A stretch of 64,000 nt of DNA from Aureobasidium sp. EXF-3400 (Eukaryota > Ascomycota > Dothideomycetes > Dothideales > Saccotheciaceae), in the NCBI GenBank assembly GCA_024195585.1, contig SWBL01000142.1:53729-117728 (forward strand). The letters run 5' to 3'. A program made the translations under genes and the position numbers. Position 1 is the stretch's first letter, and each line of letters begins with the position of its first letter. Below the pieces are notes generated by a model. The model was not told the DNA's origin and ran no database searches. It saw only the letters and a program-made list of their open reading frames with translations. This document shows, piece after piece, positions 40,576 through 51,600 of this stretch.

Positions 40576-42588
40576 TTAGACATCGACAGAGGGTCCGGCA
40601 CCAGTATTGTGGGCTGGTGCATCCTTGGGCTCAGTGTCGGGCTTTTCGTCCGCGCCGTTGATCTGAGTCTCCAGCTTCTTGTGCACGCTGTCAGGAATCT
40701 TGGTATCGGTGACGTCGCCGTTAGAAATCTTTGGCTCTTCTTTCTTCTCTTCGTCGTGCTTGTCACCATTGGTGGTGCCATTGGTTTGCTGAGGGACCTC
40801 GGGAGCCTGGATCTCCTTGTCCAGGTCGGGAACCTCGAGGTTGTCGAAGAGAGGGAAAATACCACGTTGCTCGCGGAAGTCGTTGTTAACGATGTTGACG
40901 AGGTACCAGTTCTGCATCAGGTCGTTGATGACGTAGCGGGAAGGGGTAGTGGCATCGTAGCAGCGAGACCAGTCGGATCCGAGACGGTAGAACTCATCTC
41001 TCCAAGCAAGGAAGGATACAGTCTCCACGATGGTAGGCTGTACGATCTCCTTGCCAGGGAAGACACCCCAGGTGACAGCGTTAGGACCTTCATCAGGAGA
41101 GTTGGTCTTCAGATCACCGTGCTGGTTCACAGCGAAGTATGTGATGTTGGGATTGCGCTCCATGCGAGTGATAAGCTCGGTAATCAGTTCAGGTGAAACC
41201 AGAACTTCGAGGTAAGCCTTCTGGTAGACGTAACCGTTGCGAGGACCCCAACCGTAGACAGGGTGGCTCGACTTGGCGCCGTCTACGGGAGGCTGCGAGT
41301 TGATAGTCAAGAGACCGCGCTGATTAAGGTCAATCAGGTCAAGACGGAGAGCATCTGCTTCGTCGGTGATGGGACTTTCACTCCAAGGCAGGGACTCGAC
41401 TTTGCCTTGCATGTAGTTGGCGAAGAGGGTAGCCACGTCGCGGAAGGACTTGGGCTCTCCCCAAAGCTTGCGGTTCTGCTCGTTGGTACCCTTCAGACCA
41501 ATACCATACGTGTCCAATTCTCCGTAAGCAGGAGATCTACTGTCACCCCATCTGCCGTTAGGAAACTCGTCCCAATCCTGAGTACGAGCAATGTATGAGC
41601 GGTTGCGGTTGCGCCAGAAGATAGGACGGACGTTTTCCTCGCGACGGTTGAGACCAAGAGACTGCCTCCAGGGAAGAGGCTTCTCGAGAGGAGTTTCTTG
41701 CGAGGGAGTAATGCTGAGCTCTTCCAAGATCATGCGAGTGGATTGAGCCAGGTTCATAGTGTAGAAGTGCAAGTGCAGAATGCCGTTGTCTAGCAGTTTG
41801 CGACACAGTTCGACCACCAGACCAGTACCAACATCCCTGACAGCGGAGTCATCGTTCTTTACAGGCTCGAGAGCCTCGTGCCAGTGAGGAGGGACGTGAA
41901 TGTTTGACCAGTTGGCGCGTCTCAGGAATGCAGCGTGAGTAGAGATGGGCATAATGCCGGGAACAATGGGAACGTCAATGCCAGCGGCTCTGACCTTCTT
42001 GACCCAGTCGAGGAAGATATCGGCGTCGTAGAACATCTGAGTGACAATGAAAGTGCCACCAAGATCAACCTTCTCCTTCAAGTGCGTGATCAGCTCTTCG
42101 GGGTCATCGTTGTCGTCGCAGCCCTCGGGGTAACCAGCGACACCAATGTCGAAGTGGTCGCCGTAAGTCTCCTTGATGTACTTCACGAGATCCTTTGCAT
42201 ATCTGAAGCCTCCACTGGTGGCCTCCCACTTCTCCTTCTCACGCGGCGGGTCGCCTCTAAGAGCGAGAATGTTTGTACAGCCTGCATCATGAGCCTCCTT
42301 TAGCGCCTCGTCAATCTTTGACTTGGGCATATCGGTGCAAGTCAAGTGCATGCAAGTCTCGAGACCGTAGACGGTTTGAGCGACCTTGACCATCTCGCAG
42401 GTGAGCGAGGCGTGTCTGCCGCCTGCTCCCCATGTGATGTCGATGAAGGAGGGACCAAAGTTGTGCATACGGTCCATGCGGTCGTAGAGGTTCTGCACAC
42501 CCTGGGCCGTCTTGGGAGGGAAGAACTCGAACGAGTAGGTCGACTTCTTCTCCTTGGCGGCCGCCTGGAGTTTTGCTGAGATATGCAT
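40576..42588 (-). CDS. MET13: Methylenetetrahydrofolate reductase (Met13 type)
   Basis: 670 residues in one exon. The N-terminal TIM barrel (about 1-300) binds FAD and reduces 5,10-methylene-THF to 5-methyl-THF. It contains YSFEFFPPKT, FIDITWGAGGRH, LALRGDPPRE, GVAGYPEGC and FIVTQMFYDAD, all close to yeast Met13. The linker and regulatory C-terminal domain follow (about 340-600), with WDEFPNGRWGDSRSP and YGWGPRNGYVYQKAYLEVL. In eukaryotic enzymes this domain binds S-adenosylmethionine as feedback inhibitor. The last 70 residues are Lys/Glu/Thr/Asn-rich and disordered, an extension beyond the family's usual end. Cytosolic; supplies methyl groups for methionine synthesis. Confidence 0.95.
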   Translation of the reverse strand: MHISAKLQAAAKEKKSTYSFEFFPPKTAQGVQNLYDRMDRMHNFGPSFIDITWGAGGRHASLTCEMVKVAQTVYGLETCMHLTCTDMPKSKIDEALKEAHDAGCTNILALRGDPPREKEKWEATSGGFRYAKDLVKYIKETYGDHFDIGVAGYPEGCDDNDDPEELITHLKEKVDLGGTFIVTQMFYDADIFLDWVKKVRAAGIDVPIVPGIMPISTHAAFLRRANWSNIHVPPHWHEALEPVKNDDSAVRDVGTGLVVELCRKLLDNGILHLHFYTMNLAQSTRMILEELSITPSQETPLEKPLPWRQSLGLNRREENVRPIFWRNRNRSYIARTQDWDEFPNGRWGDSRSPAYGELDTYGIGLKGTNEQNRKLWGEPKSFRDVATLFANYMQGKVESLPWSESPITDEADALRLDLIDLNQRGLLTINSQPPVDGAKSSHPVYGWGPRNGYVYQKAYLEVLVSPELITELITRMERNPNITYFAVNQHGDLKTNSPDEGPNAVTWGVFPGKEIVQPTIVETVSFLAWRDEFYRLGSDWSRCYDATTPSRYVINDLMQNWYLVNIVNNDFREQRGIFPLFDNLEVPDLDKEIQAPEVPQQTNGTTNGDKHDEEKKEEPKISNGDVTDTKIPDSVHKKLETQINGADEKPDTEPKDAPAHNTGAGPSVDV

Positions 42589-43380
42589 GTTGGTGGTTGT
42601 GGAAGGGGATGCGGATGCGGATGAAGGTGTGTATATGTGGTGAGGGATTAATCGAGGGCGAATCTAACGCGGCGGTGAAGTTGTCTGTGGCGAGCGATTA
42701 GTTATTTGGCCACGAAGAATAGAACGAAGAAGATGAAGATTGGGACTCGATCCATGGCTTGTTTGTCCGTCCAGTCCGCACATGTCGTCCGGTGGAAGTG
42801 TTGGTACCATGGACGATTGGGAATTGTTTGTGGCATGGGCTGGGGAAGGTACCTACGCTTAGGATTGTTCTTTCCTTATTCTCTGTTTGTGTCGACACAA
42901 AGAAGCCAATGGAGTGTATCAATCTAACCGAAATATCTCTTGCGCGCCCACCTATCAGCCAGCACTCTAGACATAAAGTGAATGGAAGGGGAATGAGAGG
43001 GAGAAGGGAAGAAAGTTTTCCAAGTGCATGACGCCGATGAATTGGCACCTCGAAGGCACGATGCGAAGGGAGATGCGGTCTGTGCGTTGCTGAGAGGGCT
43101 CATTCGTGCTTTCCCCGCCGCCGCTTTCGCTGGGTCGTGCTCCTGCCCCCGAACGGACGACAACAACAACATCGAGAACATCGTCCCTTCCTAAACAGGC
43201 ATCCCGGTTCTAGTCAATATAAACACTCAGCGTGTACATCTTTTCCAATTCTTCAAGCTTCTGCCTCTCTCCTGACTCCCTCTACATCAAGCTTCCTCAT
43301 TAACGACACGTCTACCTGCGGGACATAACCTCCCCCATTCCGTTGAACCCCACACGAACCGCGCAGTACGAAATTCAAAA
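42589..43380. other. Divergent promoter between MET13 and the TIM-like gene
   Basis: 790 bp. TATAAA at 43218-43223 lies about 160 nt upstream of the TIM-like start. No gene; the short frames are not protein-like. Confidence 0.45.
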
Positions 43381-44154
43381 ATGTCATCGACATCCGCAGT
43401 CGGACCCCGCCGAAAGCTCGTGGGCACGAGCCTGAAGATGTACTTTGACCTCACCAAAACCCTAACCTATGCCGCCGACCTCGCAAACATCTCCTCTCTG
43501 GCAGCAAAAAACAACATCGATCTCTTCATCATACCAGACTTTGTGTCTTTGCTGCCAGTCAAGGATGCTTTGAAAGGCACCGAGGTTCAACTAGGTGCTC
43601 AAGATGCGTTTTGGGAAGATGCGGGGGCGTTTACTGGAGAGGTTTCTTGCAGGACGTTGAAGCAGGCTGGAGTCAGCATTGTGGAATTGGGTCATGCAGA
43701 GCGAAGACGTCTGTTTGGAGAGACTGATGCCACGGCTGCGAAGAAAGCTGCTGCTGCGTGTAGGAATGGTTTAATTCCTCTGGTTTGCATTGGTGAAAAG
43801 ACACATGGCAAGATTGCTTCTCAGGCTGTGGGTATGGCTATTGAAGAGTGCAGACCTCAAGTTATGAGTTTGCTGCAGGCTGTACCTGATGATGCTGAGG
43901 TTGTTCTTGCGTATGAGCCTGTCTGGGCTATTGGTGCGAGTGAGCCGGCGGATCCTGATCATGTTGTTGCTGTGACGCAGCAGATCAGGAAGATGGCCGA
44001 GGGACGCAAGGGTCTGACGAGGATCTTGTATGGTGGAAGTGCTGGTCCAGGAACTTATGACAGACTCAGAGAGGGTGTCGATGGCTTGTTCCTGGGACGC
44101 TTTGCTCACGATGTGAAGAATCTTGAGCAAGTCATCAAGGAGATGAGCGATTGA
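43381..44154 (+). CDS. Triosephosphate-isomerase-family protein (possibly a tetrulose-phosphate isomerase)
   Basis: 257 residues in one exon. The triosephosphate isomerase catalytic triad is intact: Lys19 (TSLKMYFDL), His105 (VELGHAERRRLFGE) and Glu179 (AYEPVWAIG). Phosphate loop residues are present (ILYGGSAGPG, VDGLFLGRFAHD). It departs from housekeeping TPI in the first strand, where the near-invariant Asn-Trp before the lysine is replaced by Ser-Leu, and in the divergent 110-170 region. These are features shared with TPI paralogues such as bacterial EryH/LerI (L-erythrulose-1-phosphate isomerase). It is likely a soluble isomerase of a side pathway; the assignment to tetrulose phosphates is inference. 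Its 3' end faces RRP8 only 85 nt away. Confidence 0.8.
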   Translation: MSSTSAVGPRRKLVGTSLKMYFDLTKTLTYAADLANISSLAAKNNIDLFIIPDFVSLLPVKDALKGTEVQLGAQDAFWEDAGAFTGEVSCRTLKQAGVSIVELGHAERRRLFGETDATAAKKAAAACRNGLIPLVCIGEKTHGKIASQAVGMAIEECRPQVMSLLQAVPDDAEVVLAYEPVWAIGASEPADPDHVVAVTQQIRKMAEGRKGLTRILYGGSAGPGTYDRLREGVDGLFLGRFAHDVKNLEQVIKEMSD

Positions 44155-44239
44155 TAGACAGCAAAGAGTGAACATCCTTCGTGTTGGCTATGAAATGCAA
44201 TATCATCATAATGCTAAATGCATTACCACTCTCCACACT

Positions 44240-45832
44240 CTACCTAATCTTGTACAAGCATGGCTTGAGCGTCTTGGTCTCATCCTCGACACTGACCTCC
44301 TTGGTCTCTTCCTCGACAAATTTCTTGAACTTCGGCTTCCAAGTTCCAGGCTCGGCCTTTCTCTCTGCACCAGCCTCTTGCACGTTCTTGCCTACCACAG
44401 GCGCAGCAGCCTTGATAAACTCCATCTTGACAAACATCTTGTTGCTCAAATCCACAGACTTCTCGTCCTTGAGCACAAAGCCTCTTCGTCGCAAAACCTC
44501 AACAAAGCCAGAGACATCAGTCTCTTCGTTCGATTTTGTAACCACCTCATCGACATGCTCGCGAAGAGCAGCTTCTTCCTCCTCAGCAGTGAGTTTGGCA
44601 CGTGTGGCATCCGCCGCCTTTGCCTTTGCAGCAGCTTTACGGCGGTTACCCACACTGTGCTCGACAACCTTCTGACCACCCTTGCCCTTGTCACCTCCCA
44701 CTCTTCCAAATCTCGACTTGATCTCTGAAATCCAGAGTTCGCCCTTCCAATGCAAGATTCTGTATGCCTCTTCGATGAAATCAATCCAATTCGTTCCCAT
44801 GAGAGCCAAGCAGAAAATAGCTACATCCATGCTTCCATCTGCACAGGGCAGGTTTGCGATATCGGCTTTTGTGACAAACTTGCTCGGTGATTGCAGATCG
44901 TACGAGGCGATTTTGAGGTTGTAGCGAACGCCGCTGCCGTCTTCGTGGAAAGTGGCAGCTAGTCTTGCGTCTCCACAGCCCAAATCTGCAATGTTGCAGG
45001 TGCCGTGTGTGCGAGGTAGAGGGTTTGCTTTTTCACCAGTTGCGGGCTCCTCCTCTTCCTTGGGAGCCTTTCCTCTCTTAATCTCGCGGAAGGCTTTGTT
45101 CTGGTTGTAGACCTTGACCTTTGCGCGGTCGCGGATGGAGCGAATGAAGATATCGACGGGGTTCTCTGGCCATGTGGTGACCTGCTGGCGGAAACCTGAG
45201 TGGTAGTCGTCGAACATTTCGGGGTTGTCTGCGAAGAGGGCGAGCGAGGTGGCCGAGGGTGCGGTGTACAGAGTCTCGTTCAAATGGCGGAAACGGGCAG
45301 AGATGAGCTTCTGGCGCATGGCAATTTGCATGGGGGTGAGTTTAGCGTTGACGGGCAGCGAGGGAGGAGCAGCGGGTGTGTTGGCGACGACCTTGCCGGC
45401 ATCTGCTGCAGCGGCTTCCTTCTCCTTCTCGTCTCTTTGCTTTTGGCGCTTCTTGTTCTTTGCCTTTTTGCTGTCTGATGTTGCTTGCTTCTCTTCTGCG
45501 GCGGGCTTCTCCTTCTTCTCTCCTTCGACTACGGCCTTCTCATCGTCTGCGCCAGGTGCAGCAGCAGACTCGTCTCCAGCGTCGGTCTTTTCCTTCTTCT
45601 CAATCTTGGGCTTTTTGGGGGCCTTCTTGCCCTCGATGGTTGTGGCCCACAGGTCGCCTACATTCGAGTCGTTGACATCTCTGGGAGTTCTATCCTTGCC
45701 TCCTCTCTTTCTCTTTTTGTTCTGTCCTGAGGGTCCATTTGTGCCGTCTTCAGGCTTTTTGGCGGCGGGCTGAGCGGCTTGCTGTGTTTTGAGCGCCTTG
45801 GAGTCGACCGACCATCCTTTTACTGCGAACAT
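44240..45832 (-). CDS. RRP8: Ribosomal RNA-processing protein 8 (25S rRNA adenine-N1 methyltransferase)
   Basis: 530 residues in one exon. The first about 190 residues are Lys/Ala/Glu-rich with basic nuclear and nucleolar-type signals (KKRKRGGKDR, KKAPKKPKIEKK). The conserved Rrp8 core begins at LTPMQIAMRQKLISARFRHL with the LNETLYT motif. It continues with FDDYHSGFRQQVTTWPENPVD and the SAM-binding loop CNIADLGCGDARLA, followed by VAIFCLALMGTNWIDFIEEA and ELWISEIKSRF. Rrp8 methylates A645 (yeast numbering) of 25S rRNA and aids A2 cleavage. The loop after SRFGRV is long and Lys/Ala-rich (about 380-440), an insertion relative to yeast. Nucleolar function is well supported by the family. Confidence 0.93.
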   Translation of the reverse strand: MFAVKGWSVDSKALKTQQAAQPAAKKPEDGTNGPSGQNKKRKRGGKDRTPRDVNDSNVGDLWATTIEGKKAPKKPKIEKKEKTDAGDESAAAPGADDEKAVVEGEKKEKPAAEEKQATSDSKKAKNKKRQKQRDEKEKEAAAADAGKVVANTPAAPPSLPVNAKLTPMQIAMRQKLISARFRHLNETLYTAPSATSLALFADNPEMFDDYHSGFRQQVTTWPENPVDIFIRSIRDRAKVKVYNQNKAFREIKRGKAPKEEEEPATGEKANPLPRTHGTCNIADLGCGDARLAATFHEDGSGVRYNLKIASYDLQSPSKFVTKADIANLPCADGSMDVAIFCLALMGTNWIDFIEEAYRILHWKGELWISEIKSRFGRVGGDKGKGGQKVVEHSVGNRRKAAAKAKAADATRAKLTAEEEEAALREHVDEVVTKSNEETDVSGFVEVLRRRGFVLKDEKSVDLSNKMFVKMEFIKAAAPVVGKNVQEAGAERKAEPGTWKPKFKKFVEEETKEVSVEDETKTLKPCLYKIR

Positions 45833-46285
45833 GATTGTAGGTTTGGTTTGCGTATGAATGTGGTCGTTCCAAGATCAAGGTCAGATATTTTTTGGTTATC
45901 GGTACTGCCGGGCGGTCGCTAGCAAGGTATTGTCTTGGCGTTTTCGAGCCCGCTCCCGACCACTTTGCGCTCTTCGATGAAAGTTAGCAACCAATAATTA
46001 CAGACGAAATTCAGGCATAAGCATCAGGCATATTGACCTTTGAAGGATCTGATCATGTATGGTGCGACACGAGCTATTGGCTCGAGCGCGACCCTGTAAG
46101 CCAATGACTTCCCACCATACATATTGACCTGCATCCTTTGGTGCCCATCATGCCCGTAAGCGATCCTCTAAACATCCGACAAATGTCAGCATGGCATTCT
46201 CAACATCTCTATCTGAACAGATAAGTACTATTTCTTCGTTGCCCTCGAGAATTCATCATCCTTTTTTTCTTTTCCCCTCGTCGCC
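45833..46285. other. Divergent promoter between RRP8 and the P450 gene
   Basis: 450 bp without recognisable gene or strong motif. Confidence 0.45.
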
Positions 46286-47896
46286 ATGTCTGTGATCAAT
46301 ACTACGCCCCTAGTGCTATGGCCGGCTTTGTACTTTTTGATCGGTGTCATCATTACCAAAACATGGTACGACTGGACCATGAGGAGAGAAAATCTGCCCC
46401 TACCACCAGGGCCCAAAGGACTGCCATTACTTGGAAACCTTACAGACCTACCCACTGGTACAGTACCCGAGTTTCAGCACTGGCTCAAGCACAAAGATAA
46501 ATATGGGCCTATCAGCTCCGTCACTGTCCTGGGTCAAACCATGGTTCTAATCCACGACAGGAAGTTGGCTCATGAATTACTTGTTGAACGTGCGAATATA
46601 CACTCGGGCAGACCTAAGCTGAAGTTTGGCTTCGAAATGGTGGGGTGGAATAACACAATGGCTGGCAAGCAATGCAACTCTACTTTCAAGCTATATCGAA
46701 AGTACACGCATCAACAGCTTGGCTCAAAGGCGTCGGTCGAGAGATACAACAAAGTCCAAGAGACGGCTGTCGGTCGCTTCTTGTGGCGTGTCAAGCAAGA
46801 CAAGGGAGCAGCTTTGACCCAACACCTCAAAACTGAAGCCGGCGAGTTGATTCTCAAAGTAGTCTACGATTACACCATTGAGCCTTTCGAGAAAGACCCT
46901 CTTGTCGATCTGGTGGACGAGGCCATGGAACAGTTCAGTGAAGCTACAATACCGGGTCGATGGATGGTAGACGTTTTCCCCTTTCTCCAGCACATGCCTA
47001 GTTGGATACCCGGCACTGGTTTCCAAAAGACCGCAGTAGCATGGAACAAGACTCTCTTGGATGTAGCCGACATACCTTATGCCTTCGCCAAGCAGCAAGG
47101 CAAAACCAAGCAAACCAATCAAGCAGACTTTGTCACAAAATCTCTCGAACAAGCACAACAAGAAAAGACACTGGACACCACAGACGAGCACGCAATCAAA
47201 TGGGCAGCAGCATCCATGTACCTAGGCGGCGCAGACACCTCCGTCTCAACCATGAACGCCTTCTTCCTCGCAATGAGCATGTTCCCCTCCGTGCAACTCG
47301 CAGCCCAAGAAGAAATCGATCGCGTAATCGGAAGCACTCGCTTGCCCACACACGCAGACCGTGAAAACCTACCTTACCTCAACGCTATAGCGGAAGAAGC
47401 ACAACGCTGGCACCCTATAGCGCCTATGGGCCTTCCTCACGCAACCGATACCGAAGATACCATCTCCGGCTACCGCATTCCCAAAGATTCTCTCTTGTTG
47501 CCAGCGATTTGGTGGCTCACTCGCGACCCTTCCATCTACCACTCCCCCGAATCCTTCAAACCCGAACGCTTTTTACCTCCCTACAACGAACCCGCCGCAA
47601 CATCCTTCACCTTTGGCTTTGGAAGAAGAATATGTCCTGGTCGTGTATTAGCGGATGCTTCTTTATTCCTTACTTTTGCACAGTCGCTTGCTGTGTTCAA
47701 GATTGATAAGCAGGTGGATGCAGAAGGCAGGGTTGTGGAACCGAAACATGAGTTTATGGGTGGTATTGTGGCGTATCCGGGGGCATTTGGGGTTAGAGTG
47801 ACATCGAGGAGTAGAGGGCATGAGGAATTGATTGAAGAGGTTGTGAGGAGGTATCCTTGGCAGGAGAGTGATGCTGGATATCTTGACAAGGCTTGA
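46286..47896 (+). CDS. Cytochrome P450 (OrdA-like class II monooxygenase)
   Basis: 536 residues in one exon. An N-terminal membrane anchor (about 8-26) is followed by the proline-rich hinge LPLPPGPKGLPLLGN. The I-helix oxygen-binding motif is GGADTS (about 313-318), the K-helix ExxR is EEAQR (about 369), and PERF is FKPERFLPP. The haem loop is FGFGRRICPGRVLA with the axial Cys near residue 448. Overall it resembles the O-methylsterigmatocystin oxidoreductase-like fungal P450s, a broad group; the actual substrate cannot be told. Expected in the ER membrane. It lies between RRP8 and the NLR-type gene and is not obviously part of the central cluster. Confidence 0.93.
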   Translation: MSVINTTPLVLWPALYFLIGVIITKTWYDWTMRRENLPLPPGPKGLPLLGNLTDLPTGTVPEFQHWLKHKDKYGPISSVTVLGQTMVLIHDRKLAHELLVERANIHSGRPKLKFGFEMVGWNNTMAGKQCNSTFKLYRKYTHQQLGSKASVERYNKVQETAVGRFLWRVKQDKGAALTQHLKTEAGELILKVVYDYTIEPFEKDPLVDLVDEAMEQFSEATIPGRWMVDVFPFLQHMPSWIPGTGFQKTAVAWNKTLLDVADIPYAFAKQQGKTKQTNQADFVTKSLEQAQQEKTLDTTDEHAIKWAAASMYLGGADTSVSTMNAFFLAMSMFPSVQLAAQEEIDRVIGSTRLPTHADRENLPYLNAIAEEAQRWHPIAPMGLPHATDTEDTISGYRIPKDSLLLPAIWWLTRDPSIYHSPESFKPERFLPPYNEPAATSFTFGFGRRICPGRVLADASLFLTFAQSLAVFKIDKQVDAEGRVVEPKHEFMGGIVAYPGAFGVRVTSRSRGHEELIEEVVRRYPWQESDAGYLDKA

Positions 47897-48660
47897 CTGG
47901 ATAAAGCCAGAAGTTTCTTAGGCCATTGTTGCATGGTCTTGTATCTAGTATCTTGCGGACTTAAACTACGTCCGACAGTCCACTAGGGCCAGAATATCTG
48001 GCCAATTGTGCTACTTGTCAAAGTTAAGAGAACCAGTCTACAAGGCGTAAATCAACCATTGGTTGCGAGAAGGGTTGGATGCCGCCAATGCGGGGTGAGA
48101 TTGCCATCATGCATGCGCTGCGGAAGGAGCGAGGCACGCACCTCACGGTTGATCATGCTCCAAGCACCCAAGTCCTCTCTTCGCAGCTTCATCACAATCA
48201 TCAACTCTCGCATCCAACATGGCTTTCAGCTTCTCTCACATTTCGACACTCGCAGGCTTGAGTGTATGAAGAACAGTGTTCGTTCAACGATCACGCCTAC
48301 TCTTGTCGCATCTTCCAGCGCCGTATCAGCATCCGGTCATCTGTGTCAGCTGGGCACCGTGTGGCTTGCATGCCGCTTCTTTCTGGACCCGGAAATATGC
48401 TCTTATCTGCTTCAATACCTTGAATATGCAGACGCACGGCTGTAAGCTAGCCAATGTTAGCAGGATTCTCGAGTGTCGGCTGCACTCGATATAGGCTGCA
48501 TATGCATAAGTTCAAGAATATGCTTGCACGAGGCGCAGATCTATAAGCCATAAGGCGGGTGTAGTCAGCATTTCCCAGACGATCTCTTTCCCATCCATCG
48601 TCACCTTTTTACATCGGTCTCTCTTTCTCAACTCGACTGTATCATCGTTCCACCGCTATC
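47897..48660. other. Intergenic, no gene seen
   Basis: 760 bp between the P450 and the NLR-type gene. A 145-residue frame at 48008-48445 has Cys/Ser/Arg-rich, non-protein-like composition. Confidence 0.45.
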
Positions 48661-51600
48661 ATGAACAAGTTCAAATCTTTGGAAAGAGGCGAGCTTTACA
48701 CAGTTGGCTGGATCGCCGCTCTTGCCAAAGAGCTGACCGCAGCACTAGCCATGTTGGACGAAAGGCACGGCAGACCGGATGATTTCGAAAAGCCTTCTTC
48801 TGATAAGAACTCATATCACTGGGGCCGGATTGGAGACCACAACATTGTCATAGCATCCTTGGCAGCCGGAGTGTACGGTACAACCTCTGCTGCTACCACG
48901 GCCATACACATGCTGTCATCGTTTCCAAACATCAAGGTTGGCCTGATGGTTGGTATTGGTGCCGGTATCGCGAGACCAAAGCAAAAGCGTGACATCCGAC
49001 TAGGCGATATCGTAGTCAGCCTTCCACAAGGACAGTCTGGCGGCGTGCTTCAGTACGATCTTGGAAGGAGTCGGGTGAGCGTCGGCCAGGGACATACTGC
49101 ACACACCTTCGAGCGTGTCGGCTTCCTCAACTCCCCTCCTGAGGCTGTTCTCAAGGCTTTAACTTCGCTACGAGCACGTGCCAGATTGGAGGGTTCAAAG
49201 GTGTCAGCTTTTCTTGAGGACATGCTAGAACGATACCCACAGATGGCGGAGAACGAGCCTGGCGAACCAGGATATGTTTACCAGGGACAAGACAACGACA
49301 GACTTTTTGAAGCCTCGTCCATACACACAAGCGATGTCGGGTGTGATGATTGTGATTCTACCAAGATAATCACTCGTGCTGCACGCCGGGATCCCGGTGT
49401 GCCTCGTGTCCATTATGGAGTCATTGCTTCGGGCAACAAGCTTGTCAAAGATGCTGCCGAAAGAGATCTGATACTGAAGGAGTCTGGAGAGGACTGTATC
49501 TGTCTAGAAATGGAAGCGGCCGGTCTCATGAACTCCTTCCCATGTCTTATCGTCAGAGGCATTTGCGACTATGCCGACTCACATAAGAATGATGACTGGC
49601 AGGAGTACGCCGCAGCTACAGCCGCTGCATACGTGAAAGAGTACCTGGGATTCGTGGACAACCAAGACTTGACTCATACAAAGAGAGCCATTGAAGTCTT
49701 ACAAAATAGTTAGTGGACCATTTGTATGCTTCCAATTCAAGATGTTGTACAGGATCTGACAAATTTTACAGTGTCCGAATACATCAATGAAATGGCCACC
49801 AACGTCAAAGATACTGGAGAAGCGGTTCAAGAACTACGGCTTGATCACTACAAAAGTGAGATTCGGGACTGGTTATCAGCTGCAGATCCTTCCATCAATC
49901 AAGCGAATGCCCAGGAAAAACGTCATGAGGGAACTGGGGCATGGTTCACCGAGGGTCAAGCCTTTAGTGACTGGAAGAAGCAATCGAACTCATTCCTCTG
50001 GCTCCATGGTATTCCTGGATGTGGAAAGACTGTCCTCAGTTCAAACATAATTGAACGTCTGAGCAGTGCCACCACACCGGCTCAGGTCGTGCTTTATTTC
50101 TACTTCGATTTCAACGACGCGAACAAGCAAACACTCGAAAGTATGTTACGCTCTCTTGTGAGCCAACTATATCAGACGCAGCCAGCTACTAGAGGCTCTC
50201 TCGAACAGTCATGGGAATCTCACAAAAAGGGCCAACGGCAGTTATCCAGAACGTCATTGATGGATGTTCTGGCAATCATGCTAAGTAAAGTCAAAGAACT
50301 CAGCATCGTCTTAGATGCTCTAGATGAATCAACTACAAGGAGTGACTTACTTGCTTGGTTGTGGGAAGTCCACAAGAACAGATCTCTAGCTTGTCGAATA
50401 CTAGTCACTTCTAGGAGGGAGCAAGACATCGACTCAGCTCTTCGATGCTGGATGCGATCTAAAGATAGAATCAAGATCCGAAAAGCTGACGTCAATAGAG
50501 ATGTAAGAGCATATGTCCATCACACTGTACGCCATGGCACAGGACTCAACAGATGGCAAAAGATGCCAGAGGTGCAAGATGAGATTGAGACAGAACTAGA
50601 GAAGAAAGCGGACGGGATGTGGGTTTGCTACAATTTCCCTCTGCATCCGATACCGTGTGGCAGGAACGCTGATGTAACCTAGGTTCCGTTGGGCAGCCTG
50701 CCAGATCAATACTCTGAAGAATTGTCTAGACTATCCTAGACTCCGGCAGGCGCTGAGAAACCTTCCCAAAACGCTTCACGAAACATATGCTCAGATTATT
50801 GAAAGTATACCGGCCGAACAATTAGCTCAGGCTGCAACGATCCTCAATCTTCTAATCTGGTCGGAATGGAAATTCAACATCAACGAACTTGTGGATGCTA
50901 TCGCAACCAACTTGGACGAAGACCCGGCATTCGACCCTAGAAACAGGATGCCAGTTCCGCGCGATGTACTCACGTTGTGCTCCAGTCTCGTCGCAGTCTC
51001 CCAGGACCGAAAAGGCACGGAAATAATTCAACTTGCGCATTCCTCTGTGAAGGAATATCTGGTCTCGGATCACGTCCCAAGTGCTTTCAGACCTCTAATC
51101 GAGGAAGCAGTGGCGAGATCTTACCTGGCCAGATTGTGCTTAAGACATCTCATCGGTGCAAGTCGTATTACCTCACAAGATGAACTACTGAGCAAAGCTG
51201 GTCGTCACAGGTTTTATCTGGCGTTCCCTTTTGCACCTTACTCTGCCAGATGCTGGATGCATCATGTTCGAGACGCAGAACCCGAAGACGAGAGCTTGTC
51301 CAACATGGTGTTGAGCTTCTTCTTAGAAGAACAAGAGGCATTCAGCTTGTTTGGAAAGATCTACGGGTCCGGCGACACGGAGGGAGAAAGTCCACTATAT
51401 TACGCTACCAGGGGCGGATTGAAGCGTACGATGGAGAACCTACTCAATCTCGGTGAGGATATAAACGCCCTGAACAGTTCCGCATTACGAGCAGCGTTGG
51501 AAAATGGTCAAGCAAAGACTATACAGCTTCTATTCGATAGAGGCGCAGACGTGAACACCAGGAATGATGATATTCTTGAAGCAGCTATGGTGCCGCGTCA

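Noticed and set aside
45225..45773. 182-codon plus-strand frame opposite RRP8
   Set aside because: Ser/Phe/Ala low-complexity product from the antisense of the Lys/Glu/Ala-rich Rrp8 N-terminus.
49726..50682. Separate NACHT gene starting after the TAG at 49711
   Set aside because: The PNP and NACHT parts are in the same frame, and a 63-nt intron with good branch and acceptor removes the stop, so one gene is more likely.
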